Source: Trochalopteron elliotii
Lineage: Eukaryota > Chordata > Aves > Passeriformes > Leiothrichidae
Length of the DNA stretch: 64,000 nucleotides
Direction of reading: 5' to 3'
Assembly: GCA_024734555.1 (NCBI GenBank)
Contig: JANPWX010000033.1
Coordinates: 6,307,111 to 6,371,110, forward strand
In this document: positions 42,708-54,245 of the stretch, in pieces
How the letters are laid out: each line of letters opens with the position of its first letter
Numbering within the stretch: the first letter of the stretch is position 1
Notes under the pieces: model-generated
What the model was told of the DNA's origin: nothing
Seen by the model: the letters and a program-made list of their open reading frames with translations, nothing else
Databases searched by the model: none
Program-made: the position numbers and the translations under genes

Positions 42708-44551
42708 ATGGCGGCGCCCAGCGAGGGTCGTGCGGGTCGGGCATCTGCGCCCTTCCCGGGCACAGACAACGGCTCCTTCCCCTTTCCCTTCGCCGTCCCG
42801 CACGGCACGGCGGGGGAGCCGCCCAAGAAGCCATGCCGAGCCTGCACGGATTTCAAGAGTTGGCTCCGCGAACAGAGGAAGCAGGCGGCCCCGGGCAGCG
42901 CGGTGAGGCGCGGCGGGAGCCTACCCCTGGAAATCCTGGCGATCCCCAGTCCCTGCAGAGATCCGTCAGTCTTCCATCCTGCCCCCTCAAATGGGATGAG
43001 GCTGCGTATTCCCTTCAGGATGTGAAGGAACCGGGAACAGGGTTCCCTTCAGTGGGAATGGGAAAGGGGTCCCCATCTTCTCCCTGGGGGTGAGGGGGCT
43101 CTGCCATTGCCCCCGCCGAGGGTGTGAGGGGGGCTCTGCCATGTTCTCTGAGGGTGTAAAAGGGTCTTTGCCTTTTCCCCGCCGAGGGTGTGAGGGGGGC
43201 TCTGCCATGTCCCGTGAGGGTGTAAAAGGGTCTTTGCCTTTTCCCCACAGAGGGTGTGAGGGGGGCTTTGCCGTGTTCCGATTGAAGGTGTGAGGGGGCT
43301 CTGCAGTGTCCCCTCAGAAGGTGTGAGGGGGGCTCTGCCATGTCCTCAGAAAGGATGTGAAGGACGTGCTTCCTCCATCTCACCCTCCTACCCAGCTCAG
43401 AAGGGCTGTTTCCCTGGCAACTCCGGTGTCCTCTCACACGCCTCTGTCCCTCTGCAGGACGTGGCTGTCGCAGAGGACAAGGAGCCCCCTCCGGACTGTC
43501 CCCTGGACAGCGAGCAGCTGGGCCGCAGCACCTGGGCCTTCCTGCACACCATGGCCGCCTACTACCCTGACCGGCCCTCCGGGGCACAGCAGAAGGAGAT
43601 GAGAGACTTCATCAACCTCTTCTCCAAGTTCTACCCCTGCGAGCACTGCGCAGAGGACCTGAGGGAGAGGTGAGTGGCCTCAGAGGGTTTTTTTGAGGAT
43701 CTGGGGAAAGGTGAGTTTCCTCAGCAGGTTTTTTTTGAGGCTCTGAAGGACAAGTAACTGGCCTCAGCAAGTTTTTTGAGGATCTGGGGGAAAGACGAGT
43801 GGCCACAGCAGGTTTTTTGTAGATCTGAGGGAAAGGTGAGTGTCCTCAGCGTGTTTTTATCTGGACGGGCTTGCCAGAAGTGCTGGACTGCAGCAGCTAG
43901 TTTGCATATCAGCAGCTCTTCCTGCACATGGGGTTTGTAGCTACCTGAACTGGTTTCTTCCATTATTGCATCAATCACAGATGCACTTACTCAAAAAACA
44001 AACACTTGTCCTCACGCTGTTGAGTTCTGGGCTGCCTCCAAGGCTTCCCTGAGGTGATTTTGGAGTTTTCTGGTTCAAAACGGACTTGTTAACAGTTGTT
44101 GAATTAGACTGAGGCTTGGAATAATTTGGTTTTCAGGGGACAAGTGTTCTTCTACCCTGTAAAATACCCCGTATTGGCAATCTCAGTAGTGAAGGCAAAG
44201 ACTGAAATGGGCTGAGGTGCTTGATTTGGTAGAAAGTGTCCCTGCCCATGGCAGGGGCTTGAGATGAGATGATCTTTAAAGTCCATTCCAACCCAAACCA
44301 TTCTGGGATTCTGTGACAAAGTTTTCTGCTGCTCTCAGCTTCTTTCTCAGAAGTTTCAAAGAATCTGTTTCCCCTTCCCTGTTTGCAGATTACGGACAAA
44401 CCAACCTGATACGAGCACCAGGAGAAACTTCTCCCAGTGGCTGTGCCTCCTGCACAACGAAGTGAACAGGAAGCTGGGGAAGTCAGAATTCGACTGCTCC
44501 CGTGTGGATGAGCGCTGGAGGGATGGCTGGAAGGATGGGAGCTGTGATTAA
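42708..44551 (+). CDS. GFER: Growth factor, augmenter of liver regeneration (FAD-linked sulfhydryl oxidase ALR)
   Basis: Three exons: 42708-42902, 43458-43669, 44389-44551 (TAA), 189 aa (human long form 205). GFER is the mitochondrial intermembrane-space oxidase that re-oxidises MIA40/CHCHD4 and passes electrons to cytochrome c. The distal N-terminal disulfide CRAC (C43, C46) and the catalytic CEHC (C126, C129; CEEC in human) precede the conserved tail [31 protein letters not shown] (C79) and the terminal GSCD supply the cysteines of the intersubunit disulfides. As I recall, human ALR has two extra free cysteines (LC, AC) just after the active site; here they are Arg and Asn. The start MAAPSEG resembles human MAAPGERG, so I chose 42708. 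An in-frame ATG at 42669 would add 13 residues. Exon 1 lies in a CpG-rich island bracketed by minisatellites. Confidence 0.95.
43085..43355 (+). repeat. GFER: 33-bp minisatellite in GFER intron 1
   Basis: About eight units of 30-34 bases start GAGGGTGTGAGGGG or GAGGGTGTAAAAGGG. They alternate between a GCTCTGCCATGT form and a TCTTTGCCTTTTCCCC form, so the higher-order period is about 66 bases. The array ends about 100 bases before exon 2. Confidence 0.9.
43658..43860 (+). repeat. GFER: Tandem copies of the GFER exon 2 end and splice donor
   Basis: The last bases of exon 2 and the start of intron 2 ('ctgagggagag|gtgagtggcctcag' plus a T-run) recur four more times with a period near 42. Copies lie around 43701, 43743, 43785 and 43828. 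Donor-like GT survives in the first (43711), second (gtaact, 43754) and fourth (43836) copies; the third reads 'acgagt'. Confidence 0.85.
44215..44323 (+). mobile_element. CR1 3' tail in GFER intron 2
   Basis: Plus-oriented CR1 end ('cctgcccatggcaggggctt', 'ccattccaacccaaaccatt', 'ctgggattctgtgac'). Confidence 0.9.
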
Positions 44552-46640
44552 CCCGCAGGGATTGCTCTGGGAATCCAGCAGAGCAGTTCAGTCCATGTGG
44601 GCTCACTGCAGGGACAGTGGGAGTCAATAACTCTGTTTGAGTGGGATTGATTCAGAGCTGATCCAATGCCAAAAGGAGAATTGAAAATCCTATCCCAATG
44701 ATATTTTGATAAGTTGTACCAGTAATGGTACCTGAGGGGTTGAGGCTGCCAGAAACCTGAGATTGAGTCACTGACAAACTCATTTCATTATGACATTTCC
44801 TGATTTGGGGGGTATTTGCTTATTTTTGTGGCTAGAATTCATTTTCAGTGCATCTGATTAATTGTCATTTTCATTTCTGTTGTTCTCATAGAGAAGACTC
44901 ATGCTGGGCTTCGTGCCAAGTTTGTACCCCTGGATTTCTCCTTCCAGGATTTTTTTTTGTTGTTACTCCTGTGTCCAGTTCCTTGGATAAAAGTCCTGAG
45001 GGCGGGTACATTTAATTTAAACACTAAAATCATGGAGCCCAGATTTCTCAGTTTGGTTTTGTGTTTCAACTTACCATGTCAGAGGACAAAACAGAGTCAA
45101 AATCATTTCAAATTCTTCACGTAGGTCGTGATCTCATCCCTTCCTGCACTCCTGGCTGGGAGAAGTTTGCACAAACCCTGACAACAGCAGGGTTTTTTTT
45201 CCTTCCCTGCTTCCTGCTGAGGTTTCCTAGCATGTTTTATTGAGCTTCCTTATGTCATGCCTCACAGCACACCTGTGAATTTGCTGTTGGGTTTTTTTTT
45301 TTTTGGCAAGTTTTGACTGGAAATGTTAATGGTGCTGCTGTAATCAGAGCAGTGGCACTGCTTATCTGAGACTTTGGTTCTTACAACACTATGTAGGGCA
45401 CCTTAGTGGTTAGAGAACCAGTGACACCTTTGGAAACAGATTTTAGTGTTTTATGGCACAGATAAATCCTTTCAGTTTGGGGCTGTTAAATGAATATGAG
45501 ACTTGTATGGATTAATGATTTCTGAACTTTTTATGTCATAACATTTCTAATCACAAACCGAAAGGAACTGATAATGAGGTACTGCTTGAAGAGTGTGATT
45601 GAAGGTGTCATTCAGGCTATTAAAAGTGCTCAGAAAATTTCCCTGCCACCATAGGGGGTTTTCCCACCCCCAAAACAAAGTTCATTGGGATCCACTAGAG
45701 GGGAGAGGACCAACAAAAGGGTTGCAGCCCTCCCTTTTTGCAGGTGGGACCCAACTGACTCGGTCCTGTCAGGACACTTTGAGCAGCTGGGGGCGTGGGC
45801 AGGCGTTTCCCTCTGGGTTTGGTTGTGCTAAAGCAGGAATTTTGTGTTCTTCCATTCCAATCTGCCCTCCACTGTTCTCTGTGACAATTTCCACGCCCAC
45901 GGGGCAGATGATGAGATTTCTCCCTTCAAAACTGATTTGTTTCAGTGTAAATGAGCAGGTTGGTGAAGCATCTGTCCCATCCTTTGTCACCTTCATCTGC
46001 CAGGGGACCAGGCTGGGGAGTGGCACTGCCCTGTGCCAGTCCTGGGATGTGCTGGCCAGAGTCAGGGACCAGCAGGGACACAGGAACCTCCCAGCACACC
46101 TGTCCACTCCCTGACTGCAGACAGGGGAGAGAGCAGGTACCCAACACATTCTGGTCACTTTGTGTGCCTCAGGGAGGTGGTGGTGGAGTGCAGGAGGAAA
46201 AGCCTGTCCTGTCCTGGCAGGGGTTGGGAAGAGCCTTCAAGCTGAGTCTGTGTCTTTAGCAAATCCTGCCTAAAAATGAGGCCACCAGCTGTGGCCAGGA
46301 TGCTTTTAGAGCAGTTTCTATCTTTGCCAAGTGGCCATTTGATAAAATCTGTGCTTGCACTCTGTTCTCTCATGTTTTTTGACTAGACAGAAAAGCTCTG
46401 ACATAGTTTTTTCTCAGGCATACCCTCACCCCTGTGGACTCGACCATGTGAGGAGTGGGGGGATTTGTTCTGCTGCTCCTTTGTACCACAAGTTTTAGTC
46501 TTGGGTAAGGAATTTCCATTGGAGGTCCTCATACTCGTCCTCATACAGAAAATTGTGAATTCTCTACTAACTGCACTTGATTAAATCCAGTTTTAAAAAA
46601 ATCTCTGTATTCAAATTATATTTCCTGTTGATGTAAAAAT

Positions 46641-46646
46641 AATAAA
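46641..46646 (+). promoter_or_regulatory. Candidate GFER polyadenylation signal
   Basis: First canonical AATAAA downstream of GFER, 2.1 kb past the stop. A variant hexamer nearer the stop could be used instead. Confidence 0.4.
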
Positions 46647-46761
46647 GTAACTGAGTTCACTCCTGGTTCACTCCTACTGCATGGGATCTTAGGAAAAGAG
46701 ATCATGCTGTGCTGGTGGGTCTAACCTCTGCATGCCAAGATACTATTGTTAGATATAAAAC

Positions 46762-46800
46762 AATATATATATATATAGTTATATGTGTATATAGTATATT
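46762..46800. repeat. (TA)n-rich microsatellite
   Basis: Short TA array with interruptions ('aatatatatatatata', 'gtatatagtatatt'). Confidence 0.9.
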
Positions 46801-49800
46801 TTGGTGTGATTCTGTGTGGATTGATCAGACAAGGTGGGGCTGCTCTTGGTCCTTTCCTCTTGTGCAGTTGAATTGATGCAGTTCTCTGTTGGCCCTACAA
46901 AAATGCAGGAATTTGTACAGCAGGCCCTGTCACGTCGGAGTTTGCTTTTAAATGGGGAACAGTGGGAATTTTTATGGGATCCCAGTGGTTTTTTGACTTG
47001 CTGACAGCGTGAGGGGCAGCATCAGAGTTGGGAATAGCTCAGTTCTTACTGGTTTGGAGCAGAGTGGCATCACTGAAGGGCAGGGTTTACAATCCCTTTT
47101 CCTGGAATGGGGAAGCTGCTTCCTCTCCATACGAGGAGCCCTTGTGAGGAAGAGCAGTCAGGAGCAGCTACTGCCTGAGGAGCTGGTGGGTCCTTGCTCA
47201 AGAGCTGCTGCTGTGTGACAGGTACCTGACCAACCTTGCAGCTTCCCAAATTCCTCCCTGTTTTCATGGACTGTTTGCATTCAAACTCTGCTTCACTTTT
47301 TTTCCTTCTTTTTAAGTGTTTTTTCATTCCCTCCCCAAAAGCAAAGAGCAGGGAGCCCTGGGGGAATTGTCTGTTCCATGGATGGCAGGCAGACTTGCAG
47401 ATGCTGGCAGCAGCAGCACTGTGGCTTTGACATTTTTCCAAGGATTAGCTGTTCCTTTGCAGTGCGTTGGGTGTACGCAGGCTCCTGTTTACAGTAGCAT
47501 TCCCAAGAGTTGCTTTGTTTTCTCGTGTCTTTTGCTTCAGTCTGTTCCAGGCAGTGTGGGAGATGCTTCCTGTTGGAGTTTTACAGGCTTGGAGAGGGAA
47601 AGGTTTGGATTTTTTAAGGTTTTTCTTTCCCTTCCCTGTAAGCACTGATTTTGTTGGGGTTTTATTCCATTCTGGGAATGGCTGCTCAGAGTTTTTGTCT
47701 GAAGGATGGAGAGGAGCTAACCAGTACTTTTTGATATCAGGATTAAGCACAACCAACAAGGTGATGTGAAGCCAACTTTTGGTTTTGTAGGGTAATAAGG
47801 AAAGTAATAAAACATGGAAAGCAAACCACAGGTAATGGCATGGAGATAGATCAGTTAAAATGTAATCCAAGGGGATGAGGCAACACACTTCAACAGGGAA
47901 GTGTTGATGGACACCAAATCCTAATTCTCAGCTGGCCAACCCTCAATTCAGGTGCTAATCACAATCCAGGGATGGCATGGGCTGGCCTCCAACGGTGTCC
48001 CTGGCACTGGGACCTGCCCAGTTCTGCCTTTGCTTCCTATGGAAAGGTGCCCTCCACTTCCACGTGCTCTGCTAGTGCAGGCTGATGCTTTCCTCCCGAG
48101 CACTCCAAATCCAGAAGCCCCCTCCTAGTCCCCCTCCTGTTTTCCCTCCCATCTAGCACATCCCCTGATTCTCCTTGGCTTCTGTTCGTGGCTGCAGTGT
48201 GCTTCACACGGGGAGCTACCGGGGAAATTCCCTTCACATCTGACCAAGCCAACAGTAGAGGGCAACAGAGCATGTATTTCCATGGATTTCCTTGCATTTC
48301 CTTGACTTTTCCACCTCTACCCATTTCTGGAACAAGACGGCTCCAGATACCAAAAGTTTTACCTCATCCTAGTCCCTTGCCCGTGACTTTGGGAGGAGAT
48401 TTTGGTGCCTGCAGTTACTTTTCAAACTAGTGTGCAAGCTTCTTGTATAATTACCTAAATGAGGGAAGTGTTATTCCTCTGCCTGCAGCTGAAATCTGCA
48501 CTTGGACGCAGAAAAAGACACTGGATGCTGTTTTCCTACCTGATCTTCAGCCCGTGGCTGGTGATATATGGAGATGTTCTGGCTTTTTGGTTATTAATAG
48601 ATTAGAAAGCATAAATTCACTGGATAATTTTGTAACAGTGACAGGGCTCCTGCACACACCAGAGGTGGGTACAAAGGAACAAAGCACAACAGTCATGGAA
48701 CAGCCAGAGAAGGGATCCAACTTCCTTGGCATTGTTGTCACCTGCTCTGCTCTGCAGAGGAAGAAATTCCACAGAGTTTCTTGGGAGTTTTGCTTTGGGT
48801 TAGTAGATCTGTGAGAAAGAAAACAGCTGAGTTAATTTAATGTTTGTCCCACAAGGCATTTCATGCAGCCCCTAAAACTTTCCCTGTTTCCCAGAGCGCC
48901 AAGCTTTAGTTCCAAGCTCAAGTCCCAGTGCTGGATGGATACTTGCCCTGTGAATTCTGAGTATGGTCAGGCAAAGCTGGGCTTTCCCTGCTTTTTCCAT
49001 CCTGGTGTGCATTAAAAAAAAGTGGATTCTGTGAGTGTGCCTCATGTTCTGCTGCTTAGATGGGGTAAAAGATATGCAAGGTATAAAAGACAATGCCCTC
49101 ATGGCCAGAGCACGTGGCTGGAGGCTCTAGAGATCAAAATTCAGTTCGTTTTTAGTCATAAGCTTCTTGCTAGATACCAGGTAAGTCACTTCATCTTCTG
49201 CAGCCACACTTCCACTTCTGCATAAAGGGGGCAAAAATAGCTGTTAGGGCAGCCTTCGCCTGTATTTCCTGTTTAGGTGAAAATGTCTTTCAGGGAGGCT
49301 GTTTTAATGTGCTTGTGCTGCACAAGCTTGGGCCTGAGAGTGTACACAGTTATAAAATCCCTTATCTCCATGCATCCCACTAATCTCTTTTCCATCAGGT
49401 TGCATCCTGCTCATGAATCTGAGGACCTCTTAGGGTTGTGCTCAGTTAAGAAACAAAAGCTTTTCTTATTTTCAGTGCATTTTGGCAGCAAAGCTTCCTG
49501 TAGCTCAAATGAGAAGCTCTTCATGTCCAGTATGGCTTGAGCTGCCCCATGTCCTTGTACCTGCTCACACAGGTGACAAGCAGCAATGTCAGCTGTGGCT
49601 GGCACATCCCCAGCATGCTGGAACTTGCCGGTGTGTTCCTAAGGAGACCAATTTGGGGAACAGCAAGAGACCTTGTTCCCATTTTTCTAGCTCCTTCCAA
49701 GGTGAGGAGCAGTGGCTGAATCAGATTAGATTCTGGTTTGCCAAAACCCCCAAACTTTTCATGCTGTGAAATATTTGGGGGAGCAGATGCCAAGTTTCCT

Positions 49801-50489
49801 CCTGAGCCGTTGAGGCCGTGGCTGCACCACCGAGAAGGATTTTGAAACCCTTTGGGGGTTGGTTCAGTTTGGGTTTTACGCAAGCACTGAGATACCAGCT
49901 CTCCTGTTCAACACCAAAGCTCCCTCATCTCACTGAGTTCTGTTATCCCAATCTTCCCTCAGTGATTTCAGTCAACAGAGTTTTCCACAGTTTTTTCTTG
50001 CACACTTATCCTGGGTTTATCCACGTACAGTAAGTGCTGAATCCCATCTGAGAAACATTTCACAAACAGATGAGTAACCAGCTAATAAATGATCTTCCAG
50101 ATATTTTTGGATTTCTTAGGGTGGAAAGTATGAAGAGAAGAGCTTTCTAGTGATAGTGGGCTAAGGTATTGCTCATCAGAAAACCCATTCTCTCTGCCAT
50201 TGGCCCCTATGGACTTCTAAGCTCTTCTCAATATTCCCATCAACTCTTGTTTTCCTGATGGCTGAAAGCAGCATTAGCCAAGCTCTAATGAATGGCAAGC
50301 AAAGCATTTCAGAGCAACAACTAAACGAGCATCTATCAAAGTTAGAGCTGCTTCAAGCCTGCTGCCTGGGGAATGTGAAGCACAAGCTGTTTTCCCACCC
50401 ACGCCCATGCCAGGGCAGGCTCAGACCACGGGGATTTGCTGAAGTCAGTGGCTGGAATTCGTGTCCAGAGCCTGTCCAGCTCCCTTGGG

Positions 50490-50780
50490 CCAGGCACTGC
50501 AGCCAGGCTGTGTTCTGCACGCTGGGATTGCTTCACTGCAAACACACATTGGTGCAGCTGCTCCCAGAACAAGGTGGGTTCACATTGCTTTTCCCATCTG
50601 GAGCACCCTGTCCAGCTCTGGGGCCCCACAGACAAGGAAGATGTGGATCTATTCAGGTCACTGATCACAGGGCTGGAGCCCCTCTGTTCTGGAGCCAGGC
50701 TGGGAGAGCTGGAGGTGTCCAGCCTGGAGAAGGGAAGGCTCCAAGGAGACCTTGGAGCCCCTTCTGGTGCCTAAAGGGTC
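50490..50780 (+). mobile_element. CR1 fragment, more internal part
   Basis: Plus-oriented CR1 from the region 5' of the usual 3' fragments ('ggagcaccctgtccagctct', 'ggctgggagagctggaggtg', 'agcctggagaagggaaggct'). Confidence 0.85.
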
Positions 50781-53345
50781 CTGATCCCAGCCCTTGGCTG
50801 ACTGGAACAGGTTTTGAAGAAGGAGGAAGCCCCACATCATGTCCCCTCCAGATTGTCATGTCGACATACTTATCCCTGAGAAAACCTGATGGGTTTTTTG
50901 TGATAGAGACAAAGACAAGAAGTTGGCATGACCAGAAGAAGCAGAAAGCAAATACAAGTTTTCCACTGCCTTCAATTAAACTAATGCAAAATAAAAACAT
51001 GGGCAGTTGTCTGTGTGCTGCTGTTTGTTCCCTGTCCCTGAAATCCAGGGGGAATGGTAAATACGGACAAACTGAACAAATGCTCTGGGAAGTGCCATTT
51101 TCAAACGCTGCTGTTCTCCATTTGATGGGGAAAATGTGGAAGGTGCAATATCCTTCCCCATTATTGGCTGGCTCTGAGTATCTGTTGATTTGCAGCAATA
51201 GGAAGCGAGACAGAAAGTCAGTTTGTATGTGGGCTGGAGATACCTCCTGTGCTTTATCTGAGCTGGTGCAAGGGAAGAAAACTGGCACCCCATGATGTGG
51301 GCAATGTTTGTATAAACACTGCACACAGCAGAAGTTGGGGGGATGAACCCCAAAGAAAGGACAAGTTTAGGAGCAGAGATTTCAGTGCCTGGGGCAGCAA
51401 GGTATAAATGCCTTGAAGGGTATAAACCACCTACCTGTCTGGAAATGGCCATGATTTGTTCTAGGGTAACATCTCAAAGATTCAGGCAGTGTCCTGCCCT
51501 CTTGTGCTTTGCTTTGTCCAAAATATGCCTGCTCCAGCTGGGTCAGATGAGCTGGGCAAGACATGTTAGAAAGAGGGAGAAAGAAGTGGCTTTCCCAACA
51601 TCATTGGAAAAGCAGGAGCAGAGCCCAGACGTCCAGCTGATTCCCTGTGCAGTATCCCTGGAACATGCTGCCTCTCTGGCATTGGCCACCCTCGAGGAGC
51701 AGGGCAGCCCTTGCCATCACATGGAACTCTGATGGGTTTGGGATGCTTTGTTCCCAAAGCATGAAACTGGTTTTTGAGGATGCTGAAACAGCTGCTTCAA
51801 AATTCCTGAAGCTGATTGAAAATCCCACATCGGGTAATCCCTTCAAGTTAATTTGGTCTTTGTTCCTGACCTGCAATTCAGAGATGAGCTGGCAATCATG
51901 CTCTTGGCACTGGGGTACCATCCCTGGCCAGCTCCATGAGCCATCCTGCCAGCAGAAAGCAGGAGGGACCAACCTGCCATTCTCTTCATGGCCTTTTCAG
52001 TTTTGCTTAGAAAAATGTGCTGGTTACTGAGCTGGTGACATTGAGGGAAGAAGGGCTGAATTCTGCTTTTCCTGCTGGGAGTCAGAAATAGACCTGGAGA
52101 GATGATGACTCACCTGTAATTGAGAAAAACTGCGTGGCATCATTATGAGCCTCAACAGTTAAATCCTGATCCCAAGCTGCCAGAAAGAACAGACTGACAA
52201 AGCTGCAAAAGCCCGAAAGGAGCTGGAAACAGCATCCAGCACACGGGAATGCTTTGATCTGTGACTGCATCATGTGTGTGAGGAGTGTAACATACCTGCC
52301 CCACAGGTACCCCGTGTGCTGTGGCAGTGACAGGGTCCCTGCAAGGGGAACGGGGCTGCAGTGGGGCAGGAGAGCTGTGCCGGGGCCCGGAGAAGCCCCC
52401 AGCCCCACAGCCCCATGGCAGCAGGGCGGGCGTGCTCCTCCTCCCTGCGCCTTTCCCGGCAGCTCCCGTCCGGAGCAGGGATGATGTCAGGGTTGTCATG
52501 GCATCGGTATCTATGGAACCGGGATCAGCATCGCGGTGCTGTGAAAACCAACTCAGGACATGGTCCTGGAGCCGCGGGGGGAACTCCCTCCGCAGTAATC
52601 GAGGGTTTCCCTCTAAAGTTCTTCTTTTTCCTCCTTCCTGCTGTCCATGGGGAGGGAGCAGGGATGGGGCTTGGCCTCCTCCCGTCCCAAGACAGCTCTG
52701 GGTGCCTCCTTCCGTGAGTGAGGAAAGCAAGAGGTCAGCCCCATCTATTTTCACTTCCCTTTTCTTGCACCAGCTATGAATGTGCAACAGCAAAGAGCAG
52801 CTGCCAAACCTTGCCCTCTGCTCTTGGCCACTGATCCCAGTGAGTGGCCAGCAGAGCCCTGACTTGTGCCAGGTGTGACATGCCTCCTGAGGCCTCTGAG
52901 GGTCCCCAAAGGGTGACAGCCACTCTTTCCGGGGGGTCTGGGCACAGAAGGGCTGTTTATTTTAGAGTCAGTGTCCACAGCAGAGGTGAGCTGAGCAGTG
53001 TGGTGAGTGCCTGTGCTCCAGGCCATGGCATCGCCCTTCTGCCAACAGCCCAGCTGCTCACAGGGCCATAGCCCAGGCAGCCTTTGCCACTGCCTGGTGA
53101 CACTGGCATGGGGTGGTGACCCTTGCAAGGACACCCCAGCCCTGCCCATGGCACGCTATCCCCAGAAGCAGCATGGTGACTGCAGGAACAGCAGTGACCC
53201 TGGCAATGGCAAGGTGTCCTGGCTGTTCTGAGGTGTCCCCAGCCATGGCACCGTGACCATGGCCACAGCATGGTGATCATGACTACAGCACAGTGGCACT
53301 GGCTATCCACAGTGCCCACATGTGCTGTGGTGGCCATGCCCATGG

Positions 53346-53655
53346 CTCGGTGACAGTGGCTGTCCCACTGTCACAGTGCCTGTGCCTGCATCTCAGTGAC
53401 AGTGGCTGTGACAGTGTCTGTCTGTGCCCACAGCTCGGTGACAGTGGCTGTCACACTGCCACAGTGCCTGTGCCTGCATCTCGGTGGCAGTTGGCTGTGA
53501 CAGTGTCCGTGCCCATATCCCGGTGACAGCGGCTGTCACACTGTCACAGTGCCCGTACCCACAGCTCGGCGACAGTGCCCATCACAGTGCCGGTGCCCAC
53601 ATTCCGGTGACAGCGGCTGTCACACTGTCACAGTGCCCCGAGCCTCATCCCGGTG
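53346..53655. repeat. Minisatellite (about 45 bp) at the left edge of the assembly gap
   Basis: At least seven units of 38-47 bases built on 'cggtgacagtggctgtcaca' and 'cacagtgcctgtgcc' with progressive GC enrichment toward the gap. More degenerate copies extend left to about 53050. Confidence 0.85.
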
Positions 53656-53757
53656 TCCGGGCCGCAGCTCGGGCTCGCTGAGGGGGCGAGCGCGCCCCGC
53701 GCGGGCCTCGCGCACCTGCCCGTGCCCACCTCCTCCTCACCCCCCCCACCCGCCGTT

Positions 53758-54130
53758 NNNNNNNNNNNNNNNNNNNNNNNNNNNNNNNNNNNNNNNNNNN
53801 NNNNNNNNNNNNNNNNNNNNNNNNNNNNNNNNNNNNNNNNNNNNNNNNNNNNNNNNNNNNNNNNNNNNNNNNNNNNNNNNNNNNNNNNNNNNNNNNNNNN
53901 NNNNNNNNNNNNNNNNNNNNNNNNNNNNNNNNNNNNNNNNNNNNNNNNNNNNNNNNNNNNNNNNNNNNNNNNNNNNNNNNNNNNNNNNNNNNNNNNNNNN
54001 NNNNNNNNNNNNNNNNNNNNNNNNNNNNNNNNNNNNNNNNNNNNNNNNNNNNNNNNNNNNNNNNNNNNNNNNNNNNNNNNNNNNNNNNNNNNNNNNNNNN
54101 NNNNNNNNNNNNNNNNNNNNNNNNNNNNNN
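53758..54130. other. Assembly gap (373 N) probably containing SYNGR3 exon 1
   Basis: An N run flanked on both sides by very GC-rich, CpG-rich repeats. SYNGR3 exon 2 begins with an isoleucine codon in phase 0, so an exon of about 100 bases with the start codon must lie upstream. I find it nowhere in the visible sequence, and this is the only CpG island between GFER and exon 2. Confidence 0.6.
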
Positions 54131-54132
54131 GG

Positions 54133-54142
54133 GGACAGCGCC
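54133..54142 (+). promoter_or_regulatory. RE1/NRSE right half-site at the gap edge
   Basis: GGACAGCGCC exactly matches the right half of the REST/NRSF element. The left half would lie in the N run. REST sites are common at neuronal genes such as synaptic-vesicle proteins. Confidence 0.35.
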
Positions 54143-54149
54143 CGGCGAG

Positions 54150-54245
54150 GCGGGCAGTGCCCGGTGATGGGCAGTGCCGGGCCGATGGACAGTGCCGGGC
54201 CGATGGACAGTGCCCACGCCGATGGACAGTGCCGGGCCGATGGGC
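54150..54245. repeat. 18-bp tandem repeat carrying GGACAGTGCC
   Basis: Units of 'cagtgccgggccgatgga' repeat four to five times. GGACAGTGCC, which fits GGACAGNGCC, occurs at 54187-54196, 54205-54214 and 54224-54233, with degenerate copies on both sides. Confidence 0.85.

Larger units (their letters stand above)
44552..53345. other. GFER 3' region and intergenic stretch before SYNGR3
   Basis: GFER has no early AATAAA; the first clear one is at 46641-46646, allowing a 3'UTR of about 2.1 kb. Beyond that I find a TA-rich repeat (46762-46800), one CR1 (50490-50780) and no supported gene. The longest frame (50258-51295, plus) runs through the CR1 and shows no domain. Confidence 0.55.

Noticed and set aside
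50258..51295. 345-codon open frame on the plus strand
   Set aside because: It runs straight through a CR1 fragment, has no domain or family resemblance, and no splice-phase or codon pattern suggests selection.
44552..53345. Possible extra gene between GFER and SYNGR3
   Set aside because: No exon set with consistent phase or recognisable protein family; only repeats stand out.
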